A stretch of 64,000 bases of DNA. Origin: Caproicibacterium sp. BJN0003. GTDB lineage: Bacteria; Bacillota; Clostridia; Oscillospirales; Acutalibacteraceae. The notes below the pieces were generated by a model, which made no database searches, was not told where the DNA came from, and saw only the letters and a program-made list of their open reading frames with translations. The first letter of the stretch is position 1; every line of letters begins with the position of its first letter. Both the position numbers and the translations under genes were made by a program. The DNA is taken from contig NZ_CP111108.1 in the NCBI RefSeq assembly GCF_026314295.1, positions 62,001 through 126,000 of the forward strand. The letters are read 5' to 3'. This document shows, piece after piece, positions 51,993 to 60,584 of the stretch.

Positions 51993-54293
51993 ATGGTCAA
52001 GGAAATTATTAAGAGGAATGGCAGCAAAGTAACTTTTAATGCGGATAAAATCCGTACAGCGATCAAAAAAGCGAATGATGCAGTGTCGTCAGAGACAATG
52101 ACTCCAAAGGCACTGGATGCATTAACTGCTTCGGTACTCAATTCTCTTTCTGAAAAAGAAATACCAAATGTAGAAAAAATTCAAGATTTAGTAGAGGAAA
52201 AGCTGATCAAGGCAGATTATGCGCAAACGGCAAAAGCATATATCCTTTATCGGGCGGAGCACACAAAGATTCGTCAGGCCGAAGGGGATTTGATGAATAT
52301 TTACCGGCAGCTGACCTTTCAGGATGCGAAAGATGCGGATATCAAGCGTGAGAACGCCAATATTGATGCAGATACAGCCATGGGGACGATGCTTAAATAC
52401 GGCAGTGAAGGCAGTAAATACTTTGTCAACAATTATATTCTGCCAAAAGATATCGCTGCGGCACATATGAATGGAGACATTCATATTCACGATGAAGATT
52501 TTTATATGCTGACCGAGACCTGCTGCCAGATCGATCTGCTGAAACTTTTTAAGAACGGATTTTGCACTGGACACGGCAACCTGCGGGAGCCGAACGATAT
52601 TCGTTCCTATGCGGCCCTTGCCTGCATTGCGATTCAGGCAAATCAGAACGAGATGCACGGTGGACAATCTGTTCCGAATTTTGATTATTCAATGGCGCCT
52701 GGTGTTGCTAAAACATACCGAAAATCTTATTTCTATGGGCTGAAAAATTATTTTGAAATTGCTTTTGGGATGAATCAGCAGGATGCGCAGCTCTTGGTTG
52801 AAGATTTGAAAAAGAATCTTATGGAAACAATTTCTATGAGCAACGGAGAAAAAATGGAGAAAGCTCTTTGTGATTATCTGCCGCGCCATCAGGAAGAGAA
52901 TGGATTCCAGAAAATTTCTGAGGAGGAAGCCAAAAAAGCAAACGCTTTTGCAGTGAAGTCCGCATTATCCGATACAGATCGAGCGACTTATCAGGCAATG
53001 GAAGCTTTGATCCACAATCTTAACACCATGAATTCCCGCGCAGGTGCACAGGTACCGTTCTCCAGCCTGAATTACGGAACGGATACAAGTCCCGAAGGGC
53101 GTATGGTCATGAAAAACCTGCTCAAAGCAACCGAGGCGGGGCTTGGCGCTGGTGAGACGCCGATTTTCCCGGTGCAGATTTTTAAAGTAAAAGATGGCGT
53201 CAATTATTCCAAAGGCGACCCCAATTACGATCTTTTCCGGGAATCAATGAAATGCAGCGCAAAGCGCCTGTTCCCCAATTTCAGCTTTCTGGATGCTCCT
53301 TTTAACCTTCAGTATTATGATGGAAGCTATGACAGCGAAGTCGCTTATATGGGCTGCCGTACCCGTGTAATGGGAAATGTGCATGACCGCACAAAGGAAG
53401 TTACCTGCGGAAGAGGAAACTTAAGCTTTACCAGTATTAATCTGCCGAGAATCGGAATTGAATCGAAAGGCAGCGAAAAGAAGTTCTTTGAGATTTTGGA
53501 TCAGCGGATTGACCTTGTGATCCGTCAGCTGCTGCACCGCTTTAAGATTCAGTGCAGCAAAAAAGTTTATCACTATCCGTTCCTGATGGGACAGGGGATC
53601 TGGCTGGATTCCGAGAAGCTTGGGCCTGAGGATAGTGTTGCGGAAGTTTTAAAGCATGGAACACTTTCAGTTGGCTTTATTGGGTTGGCAGAATCGTTGG
53701 TCGCTCTTACCGGAAAACACCACGGAGAAAGTGCAGAGAGCCAAAAGGTGGGACTAAAGATTATTTCTCATATGAGGCAGCGCATGGATGAGGAAAGCGA
53801 GAAAACGCATCTCAATTTTACACTTCTTGCAACGCCGGCAGAGGGACTTTCCGGAAGATTTGTGAAGATTGATAAGGTGAAATACGGAGTGATTCCAGGC
53901 GTTACCGATCGGGAATATTATACCAACAGCTTTCATGTGCCGGTTTATTATCCGATCAGTGCTTTTAAAAAGATTCAAACCGAGGCCCCTTACCATGCGA
54001 TGACGAATGCGGGACATATCTCTTACGTCGAACTCGACGGCGATACCTGCAAGAATCTGGATGCTTTTGAATCGGTGATTCGCTGCATGAAGGAATCGGG
54101 AGTCGGTTATGGCAGTGTCAACCATCCTGTAGACCGTGACCCGATTTGTGGGTATAATGGTGTCATTGATAATGTTTGTCCGCGCTGCGGCCGCCGTGAA
54201 GGAGAGCCGGTCAGTGTTGAACGTCTTAAGGAACTGCGCAAGAAATATCCGGATATGCCGATTATTCCGGGCTGCGGCTGCGATGGATGTTAA
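51993..54293 (+). CDS. nrdD: Anaerobic (class III) ribonucleoside-triphosphate reductase, large chain without glycyl-radical motif
   Basis: Makes deoxynucleotides without oxygen. 766 residues: an N-terminal ATP-cone (about 1-95, VKEIIKRNGSKVTFNADKIRTAI) and the ten-stranded barrel with MNGDIHIHDEDFY, NEMHGGQSVPNFDYSMAPGV, NLNTMNSRAGAQVPFSS and MGCRTRVMGN. A C-terminal zinc site (Cys729, Cys732 and Cys761/763/766) ends the chain. The usual RVCGYL-type glycyl-radical motif, normally just after the zinc site, is absent: the chain stops at PGCGCDGC. That motif is found in the next small ORF. The ATG at 51993 is behind GGAGAGGAG-like sequence; nrdG follows. Confidence 0.95.
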   Translation: MVKEIIKRNGSKVTFNADKIRTAIKKANDAVSSETMTPKALDALTASVLNSLSEKEIPNVEKIQDLVEEKLIKADYAQTAKAYILYRAEHTKIRQAEGDLMNIYRQLTFQDAKDADIKRENANIDADTAMGTMLKYGSEGSKYFVNNYILPKDIAAAHMNGDIHIHDEDFYMLTETCCQIDLLKLFKNGFCTGHGNLREPNDIRSYAALACIAIQANQNEMHGGQSVPNFDYSMAPGVAKTYRKSYFYGLKNYFEIAFGMNQQDAQLLVEDLKKNLMETISMSNGEKMEKALCDYLPRHQEENGFQKISEEEAKKANAFAVKSALSDTDRATYQAMEALIHNLNTMNSRAGAQVPFSSLNYGTDTSPEGRMVMKNLLKATEAGLGAGETPIFPVQIFKVKDGVNYSKGDPNYDLFRESMKCSAKRLFPNFSFLDAPFNLQYYDGSYDSEVAYMGCRTRVMGNVHDRTKEVTCGRGNLSFTSINLPRIGIESKGSEKKFFEILDQRIDLVIRQLLHRFKIQCSKKVYHYPFLMGQGIWLDSEKLGPEDSVAEVLKHGTLSVGFIGLAESLVALTGKHHGESAESQKVGLKIISHMRQRMDEESEKTHLNFTLLATPAEGLSGRFVKIDKVKYGVIPGVTDREYYTNSFHVPVYYPISAFKKIQTEAPYHAMTNAGHISYVELDGDTCKNLDAFESVIRCMKESGVGYGSVNHPVDRDPICGYNGVIDNVCPRCGRREGEPVSVERLKELRKKYPDMPIIPGCGCDGC

Positions 54294-54339
54294 TAGATCA
54301 AATAATTAAATTTCTATATTTTTAAAGGAGGAAATTACG

Positions 54340-54501
54340 ATGACTGGAACAACACAAACAGAAGCAGTCAGAGAAGTAGGAGAGGGCGTTGGATTTGAGC
54401 GGATTCGCAGGATTACAGGATATCTTGTGGGAACACTTGACCGTTGGAACGATGCAAAACTCGCAGAAGAGCGTGATCGGGTAAAGCATGGACTCAAATA
54501 A
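54340..54501 (+). CDS. Separate 53-residue glycyl-radical domain of the anaerobic ribonucleotide reductase
   Basis: A short ORF between nrdD and nrdG with its own AAAGGAGG eight bases before the ATG (54340-54342) and a TAA at 54499-54501. Residues 20-50 (ERIRRITGYL...DRWNDAKLAEERDRVKH) align with the extreme C-terminus of one-chain NrdD enzymes, which reads RxxGYL...FNxGKxxExxxRVKH and carries the radical glycine. Gly27 in R24-I-T-G27-Y-L would be the radical site activated by NrdG. It overlaps nrdG by 14 bases. So the radical domain seems to be a separate polypeptide here, analogous in principle to spare-part proteins of other glycyl-radical enzymes. Confidence 0.8.
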   Translation: MTGTTQTEAVREVGEGVGFERIRRITGYLVGTLDRWNDAKLAEERDRVKHGLK

Positions 54502-55006
54502 GCTGATTCGATTAGCCGGCGTAGAACCGGAATCGATTGTAGATGGGCGAGGATTTCGCTATGTGATTTTTGTACAGGGATGTCCTCACCACTGCCCCGG
54601 CTGCCATAATCCACAGACTCATTCGTTTGAAGGCGGTATTCTGGAATCCCCTGAAAGATTTCTCAGTGAGATGAAGGAAAATCCTTTGCTGCGGGGCGTT
54701 ACTTTTTCCGGCGGAGAGCCATTTTGTCAAGCAGAGGCACTTTCTCATTTGGCAAAAAAGATCAAAGAGGAGACGAATCTTGATTTGACCGTCTTTTCCG
54801 GCTGGACTTATGAAGAGCTGTTAGCCAAAAAAGATTACTGGACGGATCAGCTGCTTGCTCTTTCAGATTATCTGATTGATGGGCCCTTTATTAAGGAACA
54901 GATGGATCTTTCCCTGCAGTTTCGCGGCAGCAGCAATCAGCGAGTGATCGATTTAAATGCGACTAGAAAAGCGGGCTGTGTAGTACTTGACAATTTAGAT
55001 GAATAG
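54488..55006 (+). CDS. nrdG: Anaerobic ribonucleotide reductase activating enzyme NrdG
   Basis: Radical SAM enzyme that installs the glycyl radical on the reductase. 172 residues with the Cx3Cx2C cluster motif Cys32, Cys36, Cys39 (GCPHHCPGCHNP) and the SAM-binding FSGGEPFCQ. It ends in the family's typical LDNLDE. The ribosome binding site is weak, and the start lies inside the preceding 53-residue ORF, suggesting coupled translation of radical domain and activase. A strong terminator follows. Confidence 0.96.
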   Translation: MDSNKLIRLAGVEPESIVDGRGFRYVIFVQGCPHHCPGCHNPQTHSFEGGILESPERFLSEMKENPLLRGVTFSGGEPFCQAEALSHLAKKIKEETNLDLTVFSGWTYEELLAKKDYWTDQLLALSDYLIDGPFIKEQMDLSLQFRGSSNQRVIDLNATRKAGCVVLDNLDE

Positions 55007-55032
55007 AAAACGGTTGCAAAAACTTTTTCTTA

Positions 55033-55069
55033 TGAAAAGCGGTGCAGTGAAAGCTGCACCGCTTTTTTT
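55033..55069 (+). terminator. Terminator of the nrdDG operon
   Basis: AAAAGCGGTGCAG pairs with CTGCACCGCTTTT, followed by T. Confidence 0.93.
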
Positions 55070-55189
55070 GTGTGTGAAAATGGCTGTATGAAAGCGACTT
55101 TTTTATTGGTTGATGTTGTTGGGACACGCATAGAGAGGGAAAGAATTCGCATAAGAATAAAAGGAACTTTTTGAAAGGGGGAAAAGCGA

Positions 55190-55624
55190 ATGGCATTTTC
55201 CGATCGGGAAATTTTGGCACGAATCATTGAGTGCGAAGCCGGTGGCGAAGGAGAAACCGGGATGAAAGCGGTTGCTTGTATCGTGATGAACCGGGTGCAA
55301 ATTACCTATGGGGAATATGCAAGCTTACATACGATTCGGGCGGTCGTTTATCAAAAAGGACAATTTGTTTGTGTGCGCGAAACCCTTTATGGAGCGCAGA
55401 ATCTGCAGAATATTTACAATATGCGTCCAACTGGTGTCCATTATAATATTGCAGATTGGGCAATCGCGGGGAACCGATTGAATAGTCTTGGATTTGCGCT
55501 GTGGTATTTTAATCCATATAACCCGGTCTGTAAAGCCAACTTTCCCTCAAATGTTGGAAGATTTGCAATCCGTATCGGTGATCATTGCTTTTATAATCCG
55601 ACACCTGTTTATGCAACAACCTAA
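55190..55624 (+). CDS. cwlJ: Spore cortex-lytic enzyme CwlJ-type (SleB/CwlJ hydrolase_2 domain)
   Basis: 144 residues consisting of the hydrolase_2 domain alone, as in Bacillus CwlJ (142 residues); no peptidoglycan-binding domain or signal peptide, which separates it from SleB. The catalytic Glu region is LARIIECEAGGEG, followed by AVACIVMNRV and a C-terminal FYNPTPVYA. CwlJ sits in the spore coat and hydrolyses cortex during germination. GAAAGGGGG precedes the ATG. It is followed by a gerQ-like gene, exactly as cwlJ-gerQ in Bacillus. Confidence 0.85.
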   Translation: MAFSDREILARIIECEAGGEGETGMKAVACIVMNRVQITYGEYASLHTIRAVVYQKGQFVCVRETLYGAQNLQNIYNMRPTGVHYNIADWAIAGNRLNSLGFALWYFNPYNPVCKANFPSNVGRFAIRIGDHCFYNPTPVYATT

Positions 55625-55639
55625 AAGGAGGCACTCTCT

Positions 55640-56074
55640 ATGGCTAATACGACAAATAACCAGTCTAGCCAAGTCGCTGGCAGCAGCCGTCAGAAGCAAG
55701 TAGAACAATATGATTGGCATCAAGGGTCTAGTGAAAGTGTAAAGGAACTACTCCAGAATAACCGATTTTATCTTCCGCCACAGGAAAAGTTTGACTCGGA
55801 AGAAATGCGCGGTACCGTGCAAAAGACGCTTTCTGAAAACATCGGTGAATATATCGTTGCCGAGTTCTTGATCGGAACCGATCTAATTATGCGTAAGCAG
55901 GGAGTGCTTGTTCATGTAGGACGTACTTTTATCACTATTTTTGATGATCAGTCCGATTTCTTTATTACCTGCGATATTTTCTCTATCAAGTTTGTTTATT
56001 TCTATCAGCCCGGAAAACGGCCTCAGCATAATTTTAATCATCTACGGGATAATCAACAGCGTAGGTTAATTTAA
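55640..56074 (+). CDS. gerQ: GerQ-like spore coat protein
   Basis: 144 residues. A Gln/Asn/Ser-rich N-terminal stretch (about 1-30) is followed by a compact beta-rich domain (SVKELLQNNRFYLPP...GVLVHVGRTFITIFDDQSDFFITCDIFSIKFVYFY). In Bacillus, GerQ is cross-linked in the coat and required for CwlJ localisation. The call rests mainly on its place 15 bases after cwlJ and on size and fold pattern; sequence similarity to GerQ looks distant. AAAAGGAGG precedes the ATG. Confidence 0.6.
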   Translation: MANTTNNQSSQVAGSSRQKQVEQYDWHQGSSESVKELLQNNRFYLPPQEKFDSEEMRGTVQKTLSENIGEYIVAEFLIGTDLIMRKQGVLVHVGRTFITIFDDQSDFFITCDIFSIKFVYFYQPGKRPQHNFNHLRDNQQRRLI

Positions 56075-56094
56075 ATTTTATTTGTATTTGTATA

Positions 56095-56137
56095 AAAAGG
56101 CAAAGTCTTTTATTTTGGAAAGACTTCGCCTTTTTTT
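56095..56137 (+). terminator. Terminator after the gerQ-like gene
   Basis: AAAAGGC.AAGTCTTT pairs with AAAGACTT.GCCTTTT, then T. Confidence 0.85.
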
Positions 56138-56178
56138 AATGGAAAAAATGCTGAATCAAAAGGATAGATGTGGAATAC

Positions 56179-56207
56179 TTGTTTTTTACGGAAGACTACT
56201 CTATAAT
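56179..56207 (+). promoter_or_regulatory. Sigma-A promoter of the CLC gene
   Basis: TTGTTT (56179-56184), 17 bp, perfect TATAAT (56202-56207). No fluoride (crcB) riboswitch is visible in the 35-base leader. Confidence 0.7.
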
Positions 56208-56240
56208 AAATTTAGAACTTATTAAAGGGGATGCGAGTTT

Positions 56241-57524
56241 TTGCGGATTAGAGAGGAGCATAAAGAATATTTGAAGGAAAAGACCCATCATGTAAAAGAA
56301 TATATGGGAATCTTTTTTCGCTGGGTATTTTTAAGTGTGATTATTGGAGTTTTTATTGGCGGTTTGGTCGGAACGCTTTTTTATTACGCACTCGAATGGT
56401 GCACAGATACAAGAAGTACGCATGAATGGCTGCTGTATTTTTTGCCTCTGGGCGGCCTTCTGATTGTTTGGTTATATCGTTCCTGCGGTGTAGAGAAAAG
56501 CCGTGGGACGAATTTGATACTGCTATCTATTCGAGAGAAAGAACCATTGCCTGCTAAAATGGCACCGCTGATTTTTATTTCGACCAGTATCACTCATTTA
56601 TTTGGCGGTTCTGCCGGCAGAGAAGGCGCTGCATTGCAAATCGGCGGCAGCTTAGGCTATCGCTTGGGACGTTTAATGAAGTTGGACGAGAATGCACTGC
56701 ATGTGGTAACCATGTGTGGAATGGGCTCTGTTTTTTCAGCGCTGTTTGGAATGCCGGTAGTTGCGGCTGTTTTTGCGCTGGAGATAACCAGTGTTGGGGT
56801 AATGTATTATTCGGCATTGGTCCCAGTTTGTATTTCCTGCTTACTGGCATCTGGAATTGCAGAGAGCTTTGGTGCGATTCCAACTCATTTTGTACTGAAC
56901 GCATCGGAGGAAGGGATAAGTTTGCTTCCGGCGTTGCAGATTGCGGTTCTTGCAGGACTCTGTGCTTTGGTCGCAATTCTATTTTGCAGAACGCTTCGTC
57001 TCTTTGGAAAGCTTTATCAGCGCTTTTTTCCGAATCCGTATATCCGCGTAGCAGTCGGAGGAGTTCTTGTTATTTTGGTGACGCTTTTGACAGGCGTTCA
57101 TGATTATGAGGGGGCCGGCGGCGATATTATTGAGCGTGCAATCGGAGGCGAGGCCAGACCGGAAGCGTTTCTATTAAAAATTATTTTGACAGGACTCACC
57201 TTAGGCGCAGGGTTTAAAGGCGGCGAAATTGTGCCAAGTTTTTATATTGGTGCAACCTTCGGCTGTTGGATGGGTGGCCTTTTAGGGATTGACCCAGGGA
57301 TTGGTGCAGCAGTCGGTCTAGTTTGCCTATTCTGTGGCGTAGTGAACTGCCCGATTACAGCTTTGTTTTTAAGCTGTTCTCTTTTTGGATATGATACAGC
57401 CCCGTATTTCTTTCTTGCATGTGCAATTTCGTACATGCTGTCTGGTTATACAGGTCTTTATTCCGAACAGACTATTCTGTATGGAAAATTCCATGCAAAG
57501 TTTATCAATAAAAAAGCAGAATAA
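56241..57524 (+). CDS. CLC-family anion antiporter, CLC-F (fluoride/proton) type
   Basis: 427 residues and about 10-12 membrane helices. GGSAGREGAALQIGG contains the gating Glu (in GREG). The canonical chloride motif GSGIP is absent (region SRGTNLIL), and the third motif reads GAGFKGGEIVPSFYIGATFG instead of GxFxP. The final helix has SGYTGLYSEQ in place of the canonical Tyr motif. These departures characterise the CLC-F clade that exports fluoride. The start is TTG 56241 behind AAAGGGG. Fluoride as substrate is an inference from clade features. Confidence 0.8.
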   Translation: MRIREEHKEYLKEKTHHVKEYMGIFFRWVFLSVIIGVFIGGLVGTLFYYALEWCTDTRSTHEWLLYFLPLGGLLIVWLYRSCGVEKSRGTNLILLSIREKEPLPAKMAPLIFISTSITHLFGGSAGREGAALQIGGSLGYRLGRLMKLDENALHVVTMCGMGSVFSALFGMPVVAAVFALEITSVGVMYYSALVPVCISCLLASGIAESFGAIPTHFVLNASEEGISLLPALQIAVLAGLCALVAILFCRTLRLFGKLYQRFFPNPYIRVAVGGVLVILVTLLTGVHDYEGAGGDIIERAIGGEARPEAFLLKIILTGLTLGAGFKGGEIVPSFYIGATFGCWMGGLLGIDPGIGAAVGLVCLFCGVVNCPITALFLSCSLFGYDTAPYFFLACAISYMLSGYTGLYSEQTILYGKFHAKFINKKAE

Positions 57525-57571
57525 AAAAAGGCACTCTCCTATTGATTACAACGAGGAGAGTGCCTTTTTTA
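57524..57571. terminator. Bidirectional terminator
   Basis: AAAAAAGGCACTCTCCT pairs with AGGAGAGTGCCTTTTTT between convergent CLC and DUF4340 genes. Confidence 0.93.
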
Positions 57572-58990
57572 TTTGCAGGAGGTAAGCGCTTCGATTACAG
57601 GGGTAAAATCAGAACGGTCTAAGTTGCCAAAAACAGTACCGTTTACGGCCACTGTTTCCTGTGAGTCGGAGACTTTATAAAAGGTATAAATAGTTTTGCT
57701 GCCGTCATATCCGGTTAGCGTGAAAGTCCATTCTGGCGTTCCGGAAATAGGAGATCCTTCGTCGGTAATTTTCAGATTCTGAAAACTGCTCCAGAAAGAA
57801 AGGTAATTGTCACTGCTCGAAAGTGTGGTTCCATTTAAAGAATAAGTGTACTTATAAGTGGAATTATCTTCCGTAGAACTGTTTTCATCAATTTCACGGG
57901 CTGCAGAAAAGTTATAGACGGAGCTGTTTCCTTCCGCTTTCAAAGAAGCGGTGTCTTCCTGCTTTTGAGAGATCGGATTTAGCTGCCGATAGGTCAAAGC
58001 AGAAGCAGTAATCCAAGAAGCTCCGCTAGCAGAAAGCTGATAAATAACCGGTCGGTCGTCCATCATCAGAGCATAGCGACTGTCGGCGAGATTCCCGATT
58101 TTAAAGGTGTGGCTTTCGCCGTTGATCGTAAAGGAAACGACGGAAGCAGGGGAATCAAGGCCATAGCTTTTTAGCTGATCTGTTGTGGGATTCATTACGG
58201 TAACGCTGACAGCGGAAGTGTCCCCTAGTTGATTCCCAAGAGCGGCGATCTTATCGTGGTCGCCCGGCTGTCCGTTTACTGTATAGCTATCTCCGGAGGA
58301 AGTAGGCAAAATTTCAATCGTGCCGTTTTTATTTTTAAGATTCAACTTTTGAACGGAGACGGAACTTGATGCAGAAGTAAGATTTGTAAGCTGCTTTGAG
58401 AGAAAAATCGATTTATCCCCAAGGATGGCATCTTCAATTCCGGCAATATAAATAGTATCGCTGCCTTCAAGCTGTACATATCGGCTGGATTCCGAAAGCG
58501 GTGGTTGACCGCCAATCAAAAGGGTGGCACTGGATCCGTCCTCATAAGTCATTTTCATGGTTGCCAGCGGATTTTCCAAACCAAATCCGGAAGTGCCCGA
58601 AGAGCCGGAAGATATATCGATCGCTTTAGAGGCGGAGAGCGCACAGCCATTTTGTGCTGCTGCTTTTACAGCAGTAGAATCAAGATCATAACCGGCGAGC
58701 TCTTTGATTGTAAAGACAGGATCGGTGCTGCCGCCGGATGATGCGGACTGTGCTGCTTCGGTTGCTGATTCGTCACGGACTAACGTATAACTGCCGTTGG
58801 AATTTTGCACCTCTATCTGTTTCAGGTTAGAAAGGCCTTGATTCAAAAGCGAAATTTCGGTGGTGGAAACAGAGGAAGAAGCAGAATTGCCTGAACGGTT
58901 TCCTGAAAAGTTCAGAGCAGCAATTACAGCGATCAAAGCCACCGCCAAAATTCCAAGGATCACAAATTTGTTTTTGGGGGAGGATTTCAC
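57569..58990 (-). CDS. DUF4340 domain lipid- or membrane-anchored protein of a Gld-type ABC system
   Basis: 473 residues with an N-terminal membrane helix (about 9-27). A Ser-rich linker is followed by a large extracytoplasmic DUF4340 region made of repeated units resembling VRDESATEA..., FGLENPLATMKMTYEDGSSATLLIG and YGLDSPASVVSFTINGESHTFKIG. The GTG start is adjacent to the gldG-like stop (TAAGTG), with GAGGAGG upstream. It is the last gene of the four-gene operon and probably works with the GldG-like subunit outside the membrane; function unknown. Confidence 0.85.
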   Translation of the reverse strand: MKSSPKNKFVILGILAVALIAVIAALNFSGNRSGNSASSSVSTTEISLLNQGLSNLKQIEVQNSNGSYTLVRDESATEAAQSASSGGSTDPVFTIKELAGYDLDSTAVKAAAQNGCALSASKAIDISSGSSGTSGFGLENPLATMKMTYEDGSSATLLIGGQPPLSESSRYVQLEGSDTIYIAGIEDAILGDKSIFLSKQLTNLTSASSSVSVQKLNLKNKNGTIEILPTSSGDSYTVNGQPGDHDKIAALGNQLGDTSAVSVTVMNPTTDQLKSYGLDSPASVVSFTINGESHTFKIGNLADSRYALMMDDRPVIYQLSASGASWITASALTYRQLNPISQKQEDTASLKAEGNSSVYNFSAAREIDENSSTEDNSTYKYTYSLNGTTLSSSDNYLSFWSSFQNLKITDEGSPISGTPEWTFTLTGYDGSKTIYTFYKVSDSQETVAVNGTVFGNLDRSDFTPVIEALTSCK

Positions 58991-60571
58991 TTATAGACGC
59001 CTCCTCTTGCGGTAAACCACAATTCCGGCAACGGCAAAGCACATTGGAATCAGGAAGGTAAAGACACCGACTCCCAAGAAATTAATTACACCGGTAGGAA
59101 TCGAAATATCCATGGTGTTTGTTTGTACGGATTTTGTGGGGATCGTGCCGCTGTCATTGCTGCCGGTCATGTAGCGTGCAAGATCAGCGGTCCAGGTTGA
59201 ATTATTAAAGGTACTGGAGTTAACAATCCCATCTACAAAGAAAGGCGAACTGCCAAGGGCTACTACGTTTGCGTGATAATCATTTCCGTTAGAAGAAACA
59301 GTGCTCTGTGCGAGAACGGCAATATCAAATGCCTGTTGGTTGTTTTTCTCCTCACCGGTTGCCTGCTGATCCATGCTCAACGCGTAACAGGTGGATGAAG
59401 TTTTCATGAGCGAATAGGTTTTAATTCCGTTTTGCTCGGAGAAAAGTAAATTAAAAGGAACGCTCGCAGGAGCAATCAAGAGGTTGTAGGAATGGTTGCT
59501 GTTAAGCGTTACACTGTTCTGCGCCTGTGCCAAAAGATAAGTCGGGTCTTGGCTCAAATATTTTTGTGAGTTGCTTTCAGCAACGTAATTGCGCTGCGGT
59601 TCAATCCCCCATTCTTTTAAGAGAGAAGTCAGGTTCGGCATGGCGGATTGATTGGGATAGAATGTTACCGCAAGACCACGGTCGACAGCACGGGAAGAAT
59701 CTTTCAAATAAGACTGCAGTTTTTCGACTTCATCCGCTGTCAGATCGTTTGAAGGAGTTGCGAGAATAATTAATTGAGTATTGTCTGGGATTGCATCCGT
59801 CAAAAGATTGAAAGATTTTGTTTCAAAGTTGCTGCCAGAGAGAATTTTTCCCATTGCGGTAGTATCCAACTGTTCCTGGTGTCCTGTATCAATGGCAACA
59901 ATGGGCAAAGTGTTTGCATTTACATTGTTGATTGCACTGGCTAGTGTAGAATCCACCAGAGAATAAATGGCGGTAGAACCGGTGTAATCAGAGCTGATAT
60001 TGAATAAGTCGGTATAAGCGATATGGCGATATCGGCTCGAAGTTTTAATAATGATATCTCCGGCGGAAAGCTTTTCGCTGGAATATCCGGAAGCAAAGCT
60101 GGGGTCGGTGTCGAGATCCTTATATGAAATCTTGATATTGGGATTCATCTCTGCCATTTTGGCGCAGAGATTTGCAACTTGGCTGTATTTGATGCCATAG
60201 TTTGAGAGAATCTGATCCCCTTTTACTTGAGCTTCCGAAGCTAAAATATAAATATCAGTTTCCTGAGAAACATTTTTCACAACATCTTTTGTGGTGTCGC
60301 TTAGAGAATTAAGACCGCCTGTTGTCATATCTAAATTGAGGCTGGGATATTTTTGAACAAGGGTGCTGGCAAGAATATTCACCAATACCAAAACGATAAG
60401 AAGTCCAACGGTGAATACATTGGCCGCGGTTCCATGGCGAAATTTCGGAGAGCGCAGAGTCTCTTTTAAAGGCTTGTGAAAGGCTTTCTTTTGTGCCTTG
60501 ACCGCTTCTTTTTTTGCTTTCTTAGCTGCCTTCTTTACTGCTTTTTCTTGAGGATCTTTTGTACTTTTCAT
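58991..60571 (-). CDS. GldG-like ABC transporter auxiliary protein
   Basis: 526 residues. A cytoplasmic Lys-rich start (KKAAKKAKKEAVKAQKKAF) is followed by a membrane helix (about 52-72) and a long extracytoplasmic domain resembling GldG/DUF7088. DTGHQEQLD and ILATPSNDLTADEVEKLQSYLKDS are recognisable. A C-terminal membrane helix (IPTGVINFLGVGVFTFLIPM...) and RKRRR end the protein. The ATG at 60571 has GGAGG eight bases upstream; a GTG at 60580 overlaps that site. In Bacteroidetes GldG works with GldA and GldF in gliding; in Clostridia the role is unknown. Confidence 0.85.
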   Translation of the reverse strand: MKSTKDPQEKAVKKAAKKAKKEAVKAQKKAFHKPLKETLRSPKFRHGTAANVFTVGLLIVLVLVNILASTLVQKYPSLNLDMTTGGLNSLSDTTKDVVKNVSQETDIYILASEAQVKGDQILSNYGIKYSQVANLCAKMAEMNPNIKISYKDLDTDPSFASGYSSEKLSAGDIIIKTSSRYRHIAYTDLFNISSDYTGSTAIYSLVDSTLASAINNVNANTLPIVAIDTGHQEQLDTTAMGKILSGSNFETKSFNLLTDAIPDNTQLIILATPSNDLTADEVEKLQSYLKDSSRAVDRGLAVTFYPNQSAMPNLTSLLKEWGIEPQRNYVAESNSQKYLSQDPTYLLAQAQNSVTLNSNHSYNLLIAPASVPFNLLFSEQNGIKTYSLMKTSSTCYALSMDQQATGEEKNNQQAFDIAVLAQSTVSSNGNDYHANVVALGSSPFFVDGIVNSSTFNNSTWTADLARYMTGSNDSGTIPTKSVQTNTMDISIPTGVINFLGVGVFTFLIPMCFAVAGIVVYRKRRRL

Positions 60572-60584
60572 CGAGTACACCTCC

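Noticed and set aside
56140-56240. Fluoride (crcB) riboswitch before the CLC gene
   Set aside because: Predicted transcription start leaves only about 30 bases and the conserved aptamer blocks are not visible.
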